A DNA stretch of 64,000 bases from Siphonodentalium dalli (Eukaryota; Mollusca; Scaphopoda; Gadilida; Siphonodentaliidae), in assembly GCA_032622095.1 (NCBI GenBank), contig CP136069.1, forward strand, positions 204,026,690 to 204,090,689, given 5' to 3'. The notes below the pieces were generated by a model. That model was not told the origin of the DNA. It searched no databases and saw only the letters and a list, made by a program, of their open reading frames with translations. Position numbers and translations under genes: made by a program. Within the stretch, counting starts at the first letter, position 1. Every line of letters begins with the position of its first letter. Shown here in pieces: positions 52,501-58,715 of this stretch.

Positions 52501-55500
52501 TATTGGAGAAACTATAAAGTTTACAAAATGTCATTCAGTTCTTTCTCTCTCTCCGTTTATATAGGTTTGATGGTATACTTTCTCTCTCTCCGTTTATATA
52601 GGTTTGATGGTATACTTGTTTGAAACTGATTGATAAACAATTTCTGTTATTTGTGGACAACTTGGTTACCAAAAATACATACGAAAAATCCAAAAGGGGT
52701 CAGCTTACATTTTTAGATTTTTGTGGCTTGATTTTTGTTATGGTTGTTTCATTCGAATTAATTTAGGTATATTTCAGTTAGTGATTTACGAGCGTAGATG
52801 TAAAAGTCTTTACCAATCAGCTTCACAATACGATTGTGGCTTATAATAATTATATATATGCTACAGAGTTACTTCAGTTCATCTTCATGTTATTTTAACG
52901 TAGAGTTGCCGCTTATTTGATATTATCACGTATTTATTACCACTTTACCCATGTTCCTGTATATAGATAATTAAAGACTATGATTTTGGAGCCTCAGTAT
53001 GGTCTCATAATGCATTATATATGTACATATAAATATACCGATGCATATATAGAGGATATGAAATGAGTGTTTCTCTCATGATATTTATGAAACGAGTCTA
53101 AGAATTTTCAGTTTTCTCGAGCCTCTGGCGAGAGAAAACTGAAAATTCGTGACGAGTTTCATAAATATCATATGAGAGAAACACGAATTACATATTCTAT
53201 TTATCATATGACACATATAAATTGATTATGATGTCCAAAACGCACACAAATCACTAAATGGCTATATGACATCGGCAGCAAAAGGTTAATGTGACGTCAC
53301 TTCATTGCACCGGAAGCCCAATTACACCTGGTGAACTAGCAGAAATAATATGCACGCGAAGATATAGTGCTCTATTCTGTTCTCAGTTTGTGACATTATA
53401 TCGTATGTTTATTAGATAAATACGAATTACATAATCTATTTATCGTATAACAATGTCCAAAACTATATATTTCAAGATTATAATTGCGAGAATTTCGGCA
53501 TCGCGTTGATTGACGCGCACGAATATGACCTGCATTTAGTTAGAGACACGGCTCGGCACCGGCTGCCATTCAGCCAATCAGAACACACTTTTTGTCAACA
53601 ATCCAATCAAATTATCGGAAGGTGATATGAACTAGTAGTTCATATGAAATTGATTTATGACATACTTTCCAAAGTAAATAATGATTGAGTCATATGATAA
53701 ATATATATACATATATAGTCATAGTATACTGAAAAATATGCTACTAAATGAACTTCTGATAAATTCCAAGTAAATGTGGCCAAAATGTGTCTGTATGATT
53801 GGTTGATTTTAGCATTGTTTCCACTGATTGGTCACATACAACAGTTATATTGGTGGGGGAAAGGCCCGATATTGGCATATATATCCAATCAATTTTAACT
53901 TCACTTGTTAAGGAATTAGCATTTACTTAATGAATTTCTGATAGGGAGCCTCGCATATAAGAGAATGCACTGGCTTACAATGTCAAGGTAAATATTGTTA
54001 GGCCAATGTATTCTCCTATGGGAGGCTCGCATATATAAGAGAATACATTGGCACAGGGTTTTTTGCAAAATTTCAGGAAGCTCAAGTCATGGAAGGGTTA
54101 ACAAACCTGGATTGACTATTTCTCTTCCTACGGAGAGTTCACCATCCTGGCCTTTGCATAGCTCCATCATTGTTGAAACAGACAGCTGCCCAGTTCGTCT
54201 GAAAATAGAACAATATACTTGTGTAATGATGGGGAAGATTTCAAATAGGGAATCCTTGTCTTTTTTAAATAAACCTTTCATGGCGGGAGCAGCGCTGGTG
54301 GAGCATTAAAGATCCTGTGCCAGCACATTGTCTTCAGGGACCAGCCGAGAGGGCGACGTGGGCGAAGAAGTCGCCCTATTGCCGTCCACTTCGCCTTATT
54401 TTTGCAGTCGGGCGAAGTTTAAGTCGCCCTCCAATTTTGATTTTTTTTTTTTTTTTTTCAAATTTTTTTTTTCAATTTTTCAATTTTGAGAAGTCGCCTA
54501 ACAAAAATGGCTAAGTTACTAGCAAACACTGTCTGCAGTAGTATCTCAGTGGTGTCCGTTTGAAGTACCAACACCTCTAACATCAATCACAACGCACCAC
54601 TCACATATGATCATTGGCACGCAGCGTATTATATGAAACACGTGGCTTCAATTTAAACACCCATTTTGAGCCCCAGTCATTCTTTATTAATACGTCGATA
54701 ATACGTATTTTCTACTTTCTAATGTTCATCAACAGTATAGCACGTGGTTTTAAACGCGCATCGATTATATGAAACACGTGGCTTCAATTTAAACACCCAT
54801 TTTGAGCCCCAGTCATTACGTAGATAAAACGTATTTTTCTACAATCTGTTTATCAACAATATAGCACGTGGTTTTAAAACACCCACGATGAGCCCCACGC
54901 ATTCTTTATCACAGTGTCGTGACGACATGAAAACAAACGAGCATATTTCCCCCCGTTGGAACCTCCTAATCTCTTGCCACAATGTCTCATTGTCTGTATC
55001 TGCTTTGTGCACTTGCTTTGTTATTTTAGCGGATTAATGACGGTGAATTCTTTTGATAACTTTATGACTTCAGACAATAAATTGCCCTAATTAAACCACA
55101 CCTTGCAATGAAAATTAAAACTCACACCTCTCACAATGTGTCAATTCATCACTCCATCTATGGAGTTTGGTTAAAGAAATTTTAAAACAAATTCTTTGTG
55201 AAGCATATTAAAATTTCAAACGGGATTACTAACAGAGCGCAGTAAAAGTGTTCATGATTTCGTTTCGTTTCGGTTTGATAAATATTGTTGGCATTTTTTA
55301 AAACCCGAAAAATATGAAATAAAATCCTGTCATTCTCCGGAATTTCTCCCACAATTACGATATAAAATGCTGCTATCCTCTCACAATTATGTTTGGGTAT
55401 TATTAATAGTTATTAGGGTCATGAAGTGAACATAATGACTCCATATTTCAACCATTGTTTCATAAGTTTAATTGACATATTTCATCTCTCCTATTTTCGT

Positions 55501-58390
55501 TCTATAGGCTATAGCGACTCCTGTCGTAGTAATGATCAATTTAAATTTTGTAGACTCACTTCGCCCTATAGAACGGCCACTTCGCCTTATTTTTATAGTA
55601 GGGCGAAGTCATTTCGCCCTGAAAATCGGGTCTAGGCTGGTCCCTGATTGTCTTATATATGTGAGTCTCCCATAAGTAGCCTCGCATATATAAGGGAATG
55701 CAATGGCTTACAAGGTCAAGGTAAATATTGTTAGGCCAAGCATTCTATATGTGAGGCTCCCTACAGGAGACTTGCATATATAAGAGAATGCATTGGCACA
55801 GGGTTTTCACAAAATTTTAGGAAGCTCCCGTCATGGAAGGGTTAAAGCCCCTGTACTTGGTAAATAAATTATGCGAAGTAAACTTAAAGGTACTCAATCC
55901 AATTCAACGGTCCCCATATCATCAGATTCCAACAACAACAAAATTTTTTGAAATGCCGCTTCAGTTATCAGTATCGATTAATTGCCCAAAAATAATGCTA
56001 AGCACAGTCAACAACAGTATAAAATGCCCAAAACCTGTTATTTATCAACGTTTTGTTCAACAAAATTTTGCCGGTTGTCAAATATCTGACACAAAAAAGC
56101 CACTGGATTTTAGAGTTATCGATGTTCATCCGCTATCTGGTCAGATAAGTTCTTCTCATCGAACAGTTTACTGGGCCACTTAAAATTAAAATAATAGATT
56201 TCAAACATCGAAATCTGATCACTCTGAGCTTTGATGGGTGGGTTCCTCGACTCGAATCAAACATTTTTTACCCCCGAAGCCAAGGAAATAGTAATTTGTG
56301 AGCGTTAATTCGGATTGAGTACCTTTAAGCATCACGATCACTTCTTATGCTAGCCTGTTGTGCGGGGTAGCATCACTAAATTCACCCTCTGGGGACCTCA
56401 TTCTGCAAATGTCCGGCACCATAATTCCAGGCCTGAGTATGACAGTTGCAAATAGTGTGTCTGTCATAAGCAAAATGAAGTCACCAGAAGGTGAATTTAG
56501 TGATGTTATGCTGCAGAGTGGGCTAGCATCAACAAATTCACCTTCTGGGGACCACATTCTGCTTAGGCCTCATCTTCTGGAAAGTATCTATAGTCTCAAA
56601 ACATAGTTTTTAGTTATTTTTTCCCTTTGGGAAAGTTTCTATATCCCCTAATTTGCAGAATATAAAATGTATAATTGAGGTGACTAATGGATGAACAGCA
56701 CCAACTTCAACTGGGGAACTTCAATCTGATCCTAGTTATCACATAGCAGTTGAGGCCTAAGCAGAATGAGGTTCTCAGCGTGTAAATTTGGTGATGCTAG
56801 CCCGCTGTGTGGGATAGAGTCACTAAATTCACCCTCTGGGGACCTCATTCTGCAAATGACAGACACACTATTTGCAGACTTGGATAGTTACTCACCTGGT
56901 CCCGTCAACCCATAGAGAGCCCCACAGACTGGAGCAGATGACACCATGTAGCGTATGCATCCATCTGTGTGAGGCTCCCTGTGGGTTATTTTCAGACTGA
57001 GTATAACAGTTGCTTGCTATGTCCAGTCAACCCAGAGAGCCCCACACAGACTGGAGCAGACAACACTCTGTAGTGTATGCTTCCATCTGTGTGAGGCTTC
57101 CTGTGGGTTATTTTCAGGCCCGAGTTGCTCACCTGGTCCCGTCGACACATTTGAGGATTATGGCATCAATGACTGGTTTGAGAAGAGATTGTAATCTGTA
57201 TTTCTGCTGGTCGTCTCGGCAGGGAGTGTAAGATAACATGGTCCGCAGGCTCCTCTGAAAAACAGAAAAATTATCACATGAAAATAAGCAACTTGCTATT
57301 AATTTCAAGCTAGTGATCACACTACTTGTTACAGATCCAGTGCAAGCCTTGAAATAGTGTGTCTGTCATTTGCAGAATGAGGTCCCCAGAGGGTGAATTT
57401 GGTGATGCTAGCCCGCTATGTGGGGTAGCATCACTAAATTCACCCTCTGGGGACCTCATTCTGCAAATGACAGACACACTATTTCAACGCTTAATCCAGT
57501 GGCGGGATTTTTTCGTCAATTTTAATTGACTTTATCACATAATTCAACACACAATGCTATAATTCTCAGAAAAAGTTATATCTTATGGTCATAATAATGT
57601 AATATAATCTAACATTTATATATGCAATCAAGGTATTTTTTTTGCATTTATTGGCTTATAAAATTGTAAGTGGCTGAACAACATACTGCAGTCACTGTCA
57701 GCCCTTTCATTCATTGGGGTACAAAGCATTTTTAAATTTTCAGTTTTTGTATATTTTACATTTGGGTTCCCAGCTTTATGAAATCTCATACATTATACGT
57801 GATTTAATTAGTGATAGCCGCCAGTTGATTGCAAATAAACCTGTTAAATTTGTGAATACTTAATTGTTTATATGCTATATAAATTCGTCATGATGCTTGA
57901 AAATAATAGCGGAGAAGAATTGTAGGTATAGGACATATAGGTATACCCGTACTGCAGACTGCTTTCACAAAGCTGGGTACCCAAGAGTAAGTTTCATAAA
58001 AGCTGGGTACCCAACTGAAAGTTTTAAAAAGCTGGGTACCCAACTGAAAGTTTTAAAAAGCTGGGTACCCAACTGAAAGTTTTAAAAAGCTGGGTACCCA
58101 ACTGAACAAAGGGAGTGACAATGACCATGTTTTTCTACAATACTTACGAGACTCGCCACAAATACTTTGTATACTGGATCACTGCACATGAATGCTAAGA
58201 TGCTACAACAGCTCTCGAGCATGTTGTGAGTCGCAGCCTGTCGGGCAGGCGATAACACGGCACCACTGCGGCCTTCACCGGTCGCCCTCAGGAGGGTGGC
58301 AACCACTTTGGTGGTGAGACTACGTACACCTCGCTCCCGGATCGACCATTCCTTAGAGAAGAAACAGGATACAAGTTCCTCCCCAAGTAC
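34377..58390 (-). CDS. MAP3K1: MAP3K1 (MEKK1) orthologue, 3' ten exons, partial at 5' end
   Basis: MAP kinase kinase kinase that in animals phosphorylates MAP2Ks upstream of JNK and ERK; the cytosolic protein normally also carries N-terminal SWIM and RING regions. I assembled ten exons by reading: 58148-58390, 57133-57254, 54107-54198, 51173-52474, 48568-48728, 47689-48016, 46673-46804, 42319-42461, 39871-40002 and 34377-34532. All junctions are GT-AG, phases match throughout, and the sum is 2811 nt with one terminal stop. Partial-protein residues: 1-152 HEAT/ARM-like, 153-586 Ser-rich linker, about 598-613 UIM-like helix, about 665-930 kinase. Kinase landmarks: Gly loop IGTGAYSSC (671-679), Lys694, HRDLKGAN (Asp791), DFG 810-812, APE 839-841. 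All catalytic residues are present, so the kinase should be active. Identity rests on close resemblance to the MAP3K1 kinase tail and to the CKGQ..GEL.VGREI stretch. The start codon and RING/SWIM exons are not found in the window. Confidence 0.93.
34743..37388. repeat. 2.6 kb minisatellite, 43-44 bp unit, about 60 copies (intron 9)
   Basis: Unit: CCGTTATATGTATTACTCTC, ACGTATGATATAACACACAC, ACATA with C/T variants (ACGCATG or ACGTATG) and CA-run length changes. Frames through it give VIHITVCVC- and NTYNGMCV-type repeats on the minus strand; these are by-products. Lies between kinase exons 9 and 10. Confidence 0.95.
37525..37685. repeat. 11-bp tandem repeat (TTATTTATCTA)
   Basis: About fourteen units, one slip near 37656 (ATCTATC). 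In intron 9. Confidence 0.92.
37737..38495. repeat. 69-bp tandem array, eleven copies (intron 9)
   Basis: Unit: GAAGGAATCCTATTCATTGA, TGTTCATTTAGATTTATGTT, GTTGTTGTTGTTACTGGAGG, CTGGAGCCA. It carries an internal GTT trinucleotide run. Variants TGATGTTG/TGTTGTTG and ATTGATG/ATTAATG. Confidence 0.95.
38806..39271. mobile_element. Element with CATTTGTGACCCGCC ends carrying the shared hairpin
   Basis: Left CATTTGTGACCCGCCATATC, right GATATGGCGGGTCACAAATG, arms continuing through GTAAGTCGGGATTTTTTTACCC (first 20: GTAAGTCGGGATTTTTTTAC). Shared hairpins at 38861-38932 and 39149-39216; a GAGCCCCA module in the centre. Third terminal-repeat class around the same hairpin, in intron 9. Confidence 0.85.
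39276..39413. repeat. Palindromic element of about 138 bp
   Basis: CTAGTGTTTTTGAGCGGATA against CACTGAAAAACACTAG; apex GTGTGGCTCTTGCCACAAGC. 39414-39870 nothing supportable. Confidence 0.75.
39871..40002 (-). CDS. MAP3K1: MAP3K1 exon 9 of window (kinase C-lobe)
   Basis: A 132-nt exon (44 codons), phase 0 at both ends, acceptor TCTCTTACAG, donor AAG|GTATGA. It encodes [20 protein letters not shown], then [24 protein letters not shown]. This includes the alpha-F DVWxxGC motif and the PPW of the MAP3K C-lobe. Too short to stand out without splice logic. Confidence 0.95.
40320..40445. repeat. Palindrome of about 125 bp (intron 8)
   Basis: CTGACGAGATACAAAG.. ATGATTCAGCAAATGGGGGA against TCCTCTATTTGCTGAATCAT.. 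TTGTATCTCGTCATA. Foldback type, target duplication unclear. 40003-40319 otherwise nothing. Confidence 0.8.
40573..41702. repeat. 28/26-bp minisatellite, about 41 copies (intron 8)
   Basis: GTTCTGAGAACGTGCCTTTA then TTATGATA; a 26-bp variant lacks CT after GTT. The two unit lengths are interspersed in blocks. Confidence 0.95.
41876..42250. mobile_element. H-family foldback element 70 bp from exon 8
   Basis: Left ATAGTGTGTCTGACATTTGC, central GAAGATGAGACCTAAGCAGA, right hairpin truncated at TAGCATCACTAAATTTACCA. Ends about 70 bp before the exon 8 donor side. Confidence 0.75.
42319..42461 (-). CDS. MAP3K1: MAP3K1 exon 8 of window (DFG to APE)
   Basis: A 143-nt exon, acceptor CTCTCACAG, donor GAG|GTAAGT. 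It encodes [20 protein letters not shown], then [20 protein letters not shown] and IAFMAPE, i.e. the Mg-binding DFG, activation loop and APE. The [19 protein letters not shown] stretch is almost invariant in MAP3K1 orthologues. Confidence 0.96.
42827..42962. mobile_element. H-family single hairpin (intron 7)
   Basis: CAAGCCTTGAAATAATGTGA through a near-perfect hairpin with apex CCCCACATAGCGGGC to CAAATGACAGACATG. 42463-42826 and 42963-43240 contain mollusc-style ACTAAAGTTATCC / CCATAACTC repeats. Confidence 0.8.
43245..44040. repeat. 62-bp tandem array, about thirteen copies (intron 7)
   Basis: Unit: AACAATCGGGAGACAAAAAT, GAATAGATGAATGGACGAAC, ATGTGCACCCACACAGACCA, AA; one unit lacks 12 bp (about 43760). 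Frames read [12 protein letters not shown]-type repeats on the minus strand and are by-products. Confidence 0.95.
44143..45129. mobile_element. hAT-like element, TAGTGTTGAAAC ends, nested
   Basis: Starts TTGTGTTGAAACAACTAG, ends CTAATCGTTTCAACACTA; flanks ATTCTCTT (44135-44142) and ATTATCTT (45130-45137) match at 7 of 8. Same terminal class as 58716-60616. No transposase frame seen. Confidence 0.82.
44779..45024. mobile_element. TTAA-type element, CCCTTTGAGTGCC ends, innermost
   Basis: TTAA at both ends, one shared hairpin at 44829-44901, poly-T tract, right arm GGCCGATGAGATCGGCCCCT. Serves as the empty-site reference for 2439-3184. Confidence 0.88.
45408..45765. mobile_element. TTAA-type element, CCCTTTAACCAACA ends
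   Basis: Shares TTAA 45408-45411 with the preceding element; right TTAA 45762-45765. Two shared hairpins (45563-45632 and 45665-45734). Confidence 0.87.
45830..46245. repeat. Mollusc-style degenerate repeat, two units (intron 7)
   Basis: Two units of about 180 bp: AACTCTGGT.., TTGACCTGTATTTTG, CCAAATTTCATT(C/G)CATTCAGTT (written in part), ACTAAAGTTATCATC, ending in GATGGCTAGACAGATGGACC repeats. Confidence 0.7.
46261..46516. mobile_element. Decayed TTAA-type element, CATGACTGGAGC family
   Basis: Left TTAACCATTCCATGACAGGA, right ATCTCCCGTCATATAAGGGT. Two decayed hairpins. About 155 bp from exon 7. Confidence 0.75.
46673..46804 (-). CDS. MAP3K1: MAP3K1 exon 7 of window (kinase catalytic loop)
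   Basis: A 132-nt exon, acceptor TTTTACCAG, donor AAAG|GTAATA, phase 1 at both ends. It encodes [28 protein letters not shown] and the catalytic HRDLK. The following Gly codon is split with exon 8 to give HRDLKGANLL. Confidence 0.95.
47128..47160 (-). repeat. Exon 6 fragment copied into intron 6
   Basis: 33 nt identical, with one mismatch, to exon 6 positions 47785-47817 (region coding [10 protein letters not shown]). It sits in the intron immediately downstream of that exon, same orientation. Confidence 0.8.
47190..47590. repeat. Direct repeat of about 100 bp in intron 6
   Basis: 47190-47275 and 47495-47590 share the order AATTTAACTGAGATG, CCTTCAAATAGTTC and CAATGATCACAGTGACCAT. Between them, near 47322, begins a diverged copy of the TTAAAGG element family seen at 1386 and 2624. 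Confidence 0.7.
47689..48016 (-). CDS. MAP3K1: MAP3K1 exon 6 of window (kinase N-lobe)
   Basis: A 328-nt exon carrying the Gly-rich loop ([11 protein letters not shown]), the ATP-binding lysine in LMAVKQISF, the alpha-C glutamate in [20 protein letters not shown] and the hinge NMFVEWMPG. Donor GTATGA. The acceptor is a tandem CAGCAG, so the exon can start at 48016 or 48013, adding or dropping one Gln. Fragments of this exon recur in both flanking introns. Confidence 0.95.
48105..48147 (-). repeat. Exon 6 5' fragment copied into intron 5
   Basis: Contains AATATTCTCCAGAT and GAGGCTACCTGATTC, matching exon 6 at 47948-47961 and 47984-47998 with an internal deletion. Upstream of it a 29-bp unit around TGTTACAGCCCTAG is repeated about twice (48040-48088). 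Confidence 0.65.
48237..48567 (-). repeat. 62-bp tandem array carrying copies of the exon 5 splice donor
   Basis: Units start at 48237, 48299, 48361, 48423, 48492 and 48554 (spacing 62, one of 69). The last unit runs into the real exon 5. Each unit contains the exon end plus donor region; GT of the donor is kept in the units with the tract at about 48308, 48370 and 48499, and lost (TTATGTC on the plus strand) in the units at 48237 and 48423. Use of a distal copy would read into a stop at 48529-48531. Confidence 0.9.
48568..48728 (-). CDS. MAP3K1: MAP3K1 exon 5 of window (UIM-like helix)
   Basis: A 161-nt exon, acceptor CTCCTTCAG, donor CCTGAT|GTAAGC. It encodes [20 protein letters not shown] followed by KAMDIS, an acidic-Leu-Ala-x3-Ser pattern typical of a ubiquitin-interacting motif and present at this place in MAP3K1. 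The exon end and its donor have been amplified into a 62-bp tandem array at 48237-48567. Confidence 0.88.
48777..49164. mobile_element. TTAA-type element, CCCTTTACCCAACA ends (intron 4)
   Basis: TTAA at both ends, two shared hairpins (48807-48875 and 48944-49010), begins 48 bp upstream of exon 5's acceptor side. Confidence 0.88.
49310..49709. mobile_element. TTAA-type element, CCCTTTACCCAACA ends (intron 4)
   Basis: TTAA at both ends, opposite orientation to 48777-49164 and 146 bp away. Hairpins 49463-49532 and 49611-49678. Together the pair forms a large inverted repeat inside intron 4. Confidence 0.88.
49937..50147. mobile_element. TA-flanked foldback MITE, copy d (intron 4)
   Basis: Near-perfect palindrome with apex GAAAGCTCTCGGCGAGAGCT. 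Left TA intact, right end decayed (GCATTACCTTA). 50148-50739 shows nothing supportable. Confidence 0.85.
50740..51152. mobile_element. H-family foldback element 20 bp from exon 4 donor
   Basis: Left CAAGCCTTGAAATAGTGTGT, right CACACTATTTGCAGGCTTTG. Two hairpins; the second is within 100 bp of the exon 4 splice donor at 51172. Confidence 0.82.
51173..52474 (-). CDS. MAP3K1: MAP3K1 exon 4 of window (long Ser-rich linker)
   Basis: A 1302-nt exon (434 codons), phase 1 at both ends, acceptor TTTTTCAG, donor CAAG|GTACATG. It opens with [13 protein letters not shown] and [14 protein letters not shown], the end of the helical region. It then becomes Ser/Thr/Pro-rich and probably disordered, with basic patches ([10 protein letters not shown]) and a CKCCQSK cluster. 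Its end, [13 protein letters not shown], resembles the stretch just before the UIM-like helix in vertebrate MAP3K1. A plus-strand frame at 51685-52116 is only a shadow. Confidence 0.9.
52534..52616. repeat. 41-bp tandem duplication (intron 3)
   Basis: CTTTCTCTCTCTCCGTTTAT followed by ATAGGTTTGATGGTATACTT occurs twice in direct order. Confidence 0.8.
53065..53720. repeat. Foldback region (intron 3)
   Basis: 53065-53190 is a palindrome (GATATTTATGAAACGAGTCT.. TTTTCAGTTTTCTC against GAGAAAACTGAAAATTCGTG). ACGAATTACATA(T/A)TCTATTTATC recurs at 53184 and 53421. 53721-53940 nothing supportable. Confidence 0.65.
53941..54101. mobile_element. TTAA-type element end abutting exon 3 donor
   Basis: Right end GGAAGCTCAAGTCATGGAAG then GGTTAA at 54096-54101; TTAA is 54098-54101. 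The exon 3 boundary is 54107, so only GTTTG separates coding sequence from the element. Left end missing. Confidence 0.82.
54107..54198 (-). CDS. MAP3K1: MAP3K1 exon 3 of window
   Basis: A 92-nt exon reading [17 protein letters not shown] then [14 protein letters not shown], one of the clearest MAP3K1 signatures outside the kinase. The acceptor is ATTTTCAG. The donor is weak (CCAG|GTTTG) because a TTAA-type transposon end begins at intron position +6. Confidence 0.9.
54272..55845. mobile_element. TTAA-type element (CATGACTGGAGC family) with nested hAT-like element
   Basis: Left ACCTTTCATGGCGGGAGCAG, right CTCCCGTCATGGAAGGGTTAA (TTAA 55842-55845). Interrupted in its first hairpin by 54335-55646; second hairpin 55735-55797 intact. 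Confidence 0.82.
54335..55646. mobile_element. hAT-like element, CAGGGACCAGCC ends, 1.3 kb
   Basis: Starts CAGGGACCAGCCGAGAGGGC, ends TCTAGGCTGGTCCCTG; flanked by ATTGTCTT (54327-54334, 55647-55654). Right 520 bp is nearly identical to 24240-24759. An internal unit with AACACGTGGCTTCAATTTAA is duplicated (54640, 54770). No transposase. Confidence 0.9.
55884..56328. mobile_element. TTAA-type element, TTAAAGGTACTCAATCC ends (intron 2)
   Basis: TTAA at both ends; left AAAGGTACTCAATCC, right GGATTGAGTACCTTT. A 116-codon plus-strand frame at 55833-56183 overlaps it and is not recognisable as a protein. Confidence 0.82.
56345..56883. mobile_element. Two overlapping H-family elements (intron 2)
   Basis: Three AATGAGGTCCCC-type hairpins in a row, with internal ATAGTGTGTCTGTCATAAGC and the standard central block TTGAGGCCTAAGCAGAATGA. 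Suggests one H element next to a truncated one. Confidence 0.75.
56884..57126 (-). repeat. About 120-bp duplication of exon 2 end plus donor
   Basis: Two intronic copies lie 3' of exon 2. At about 56890-56905 the minus strand reads GACGGGACCAG|GTGAGTAAC, a stronger donor than the real GTGAGC. At about 57013-57030 a diverged copy has lost the donor. Between them is a module with GAGAGCCCCACA and CTGTGTGAGGCT arms that also occurs near 32640, 38530 and 39000. Confidence 0.8.
57133..57254 (-). CDS. MAP3K1: MAP3K1 exon 2 of window
   Basis: A 122-nt exon encoding [20 protein letters not shown] through KCVDGTR. Acceptor TTTTTCAG, donor CCAG|GTGAGC. It starts in phase 0 and ends after two bases of an Arg codon completed by exon 3. 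The last bases of this exon and its donor are duplicated downstream in the intron (see 56884-57126). Confidence 0.88.
57343..57493. mobile_element. H-family 151-bp hairpin with 8-bp duplication (intron 1)
   Basis: CAAGCCTTGAAATAGTGTGT to ACACACTATTTCAACGCTTA, nearly perfect hairpin. Flanked by ATCCAGTG (57335-57342, 57494-57501). Shortest clean member of the family. Confidence 0.92.
57971..58105. repeat. 29-bp tandem repeat (intron 1)
   Basis: AGCTGGGTACCCAACTGAAA with GTTTTAAAA, four to five units, ending 42 bp from the exon 1 boundary. 57502-57970 nothing supportable. Confidence 0.88.
58148..58390 (-). CDS. MAP3K1: MAP3K1 exon 1 of window (HEAT/ARM-like helices)
   Basis: This 243-nt exon encodes 81 residues from [11 protein letters not shown] to VFVASL. 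Acceptor TTTTCCAG precedes 58390 and donor GTAAGTA follows 58148; both phases are 0. The helical, Leu/Val-rich text with [11 protein letters not shown] fits the HEAT/ARM-like region that precedes the linker in MAP3K1. Phase 0 with a good acceptor means another coding exon lies further upstream (higher coordinates). Confidence 0.88.
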
Positions 58391-58715
58391 CTGGAAAACA
58401 GATTGGAAAAACTTCATGCAGCAGAGAGGGTGGGTTTTTTTTTGCGGGGGGGGGGGGGGGGGTTGGGGTAAGAAAGATTAGGTAATTTTAAAAGAAAATT
58501 CTCTGATCTTCAATTAGGCCAAAAACTCCAAATTTCCAGACCTACCTGCCGAAATTGGGCCGACCTGGATGGATTTGTTCTCCAAACTTCTCAAAAAATT
58601 GACATGTAAAACACATCTATATCGCTAAATATAAACTATGTTTACATTAAGCAGCAATAATTTTAGATGAAATTTCAAAAACAATTTACTTATTATTATT
58701 AAAATACATGTATTT

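Noticed and set aside
55833-56183. 116-codon plus frame
   Set aside because: Crosses a TTAA element boundary and matches no family I recognise; probably chance.
58296-58481. 61-codon plus frame with Gly-rich tail
   Set aside because: Antisense shadow of exon 1 running into a poly-G tract.
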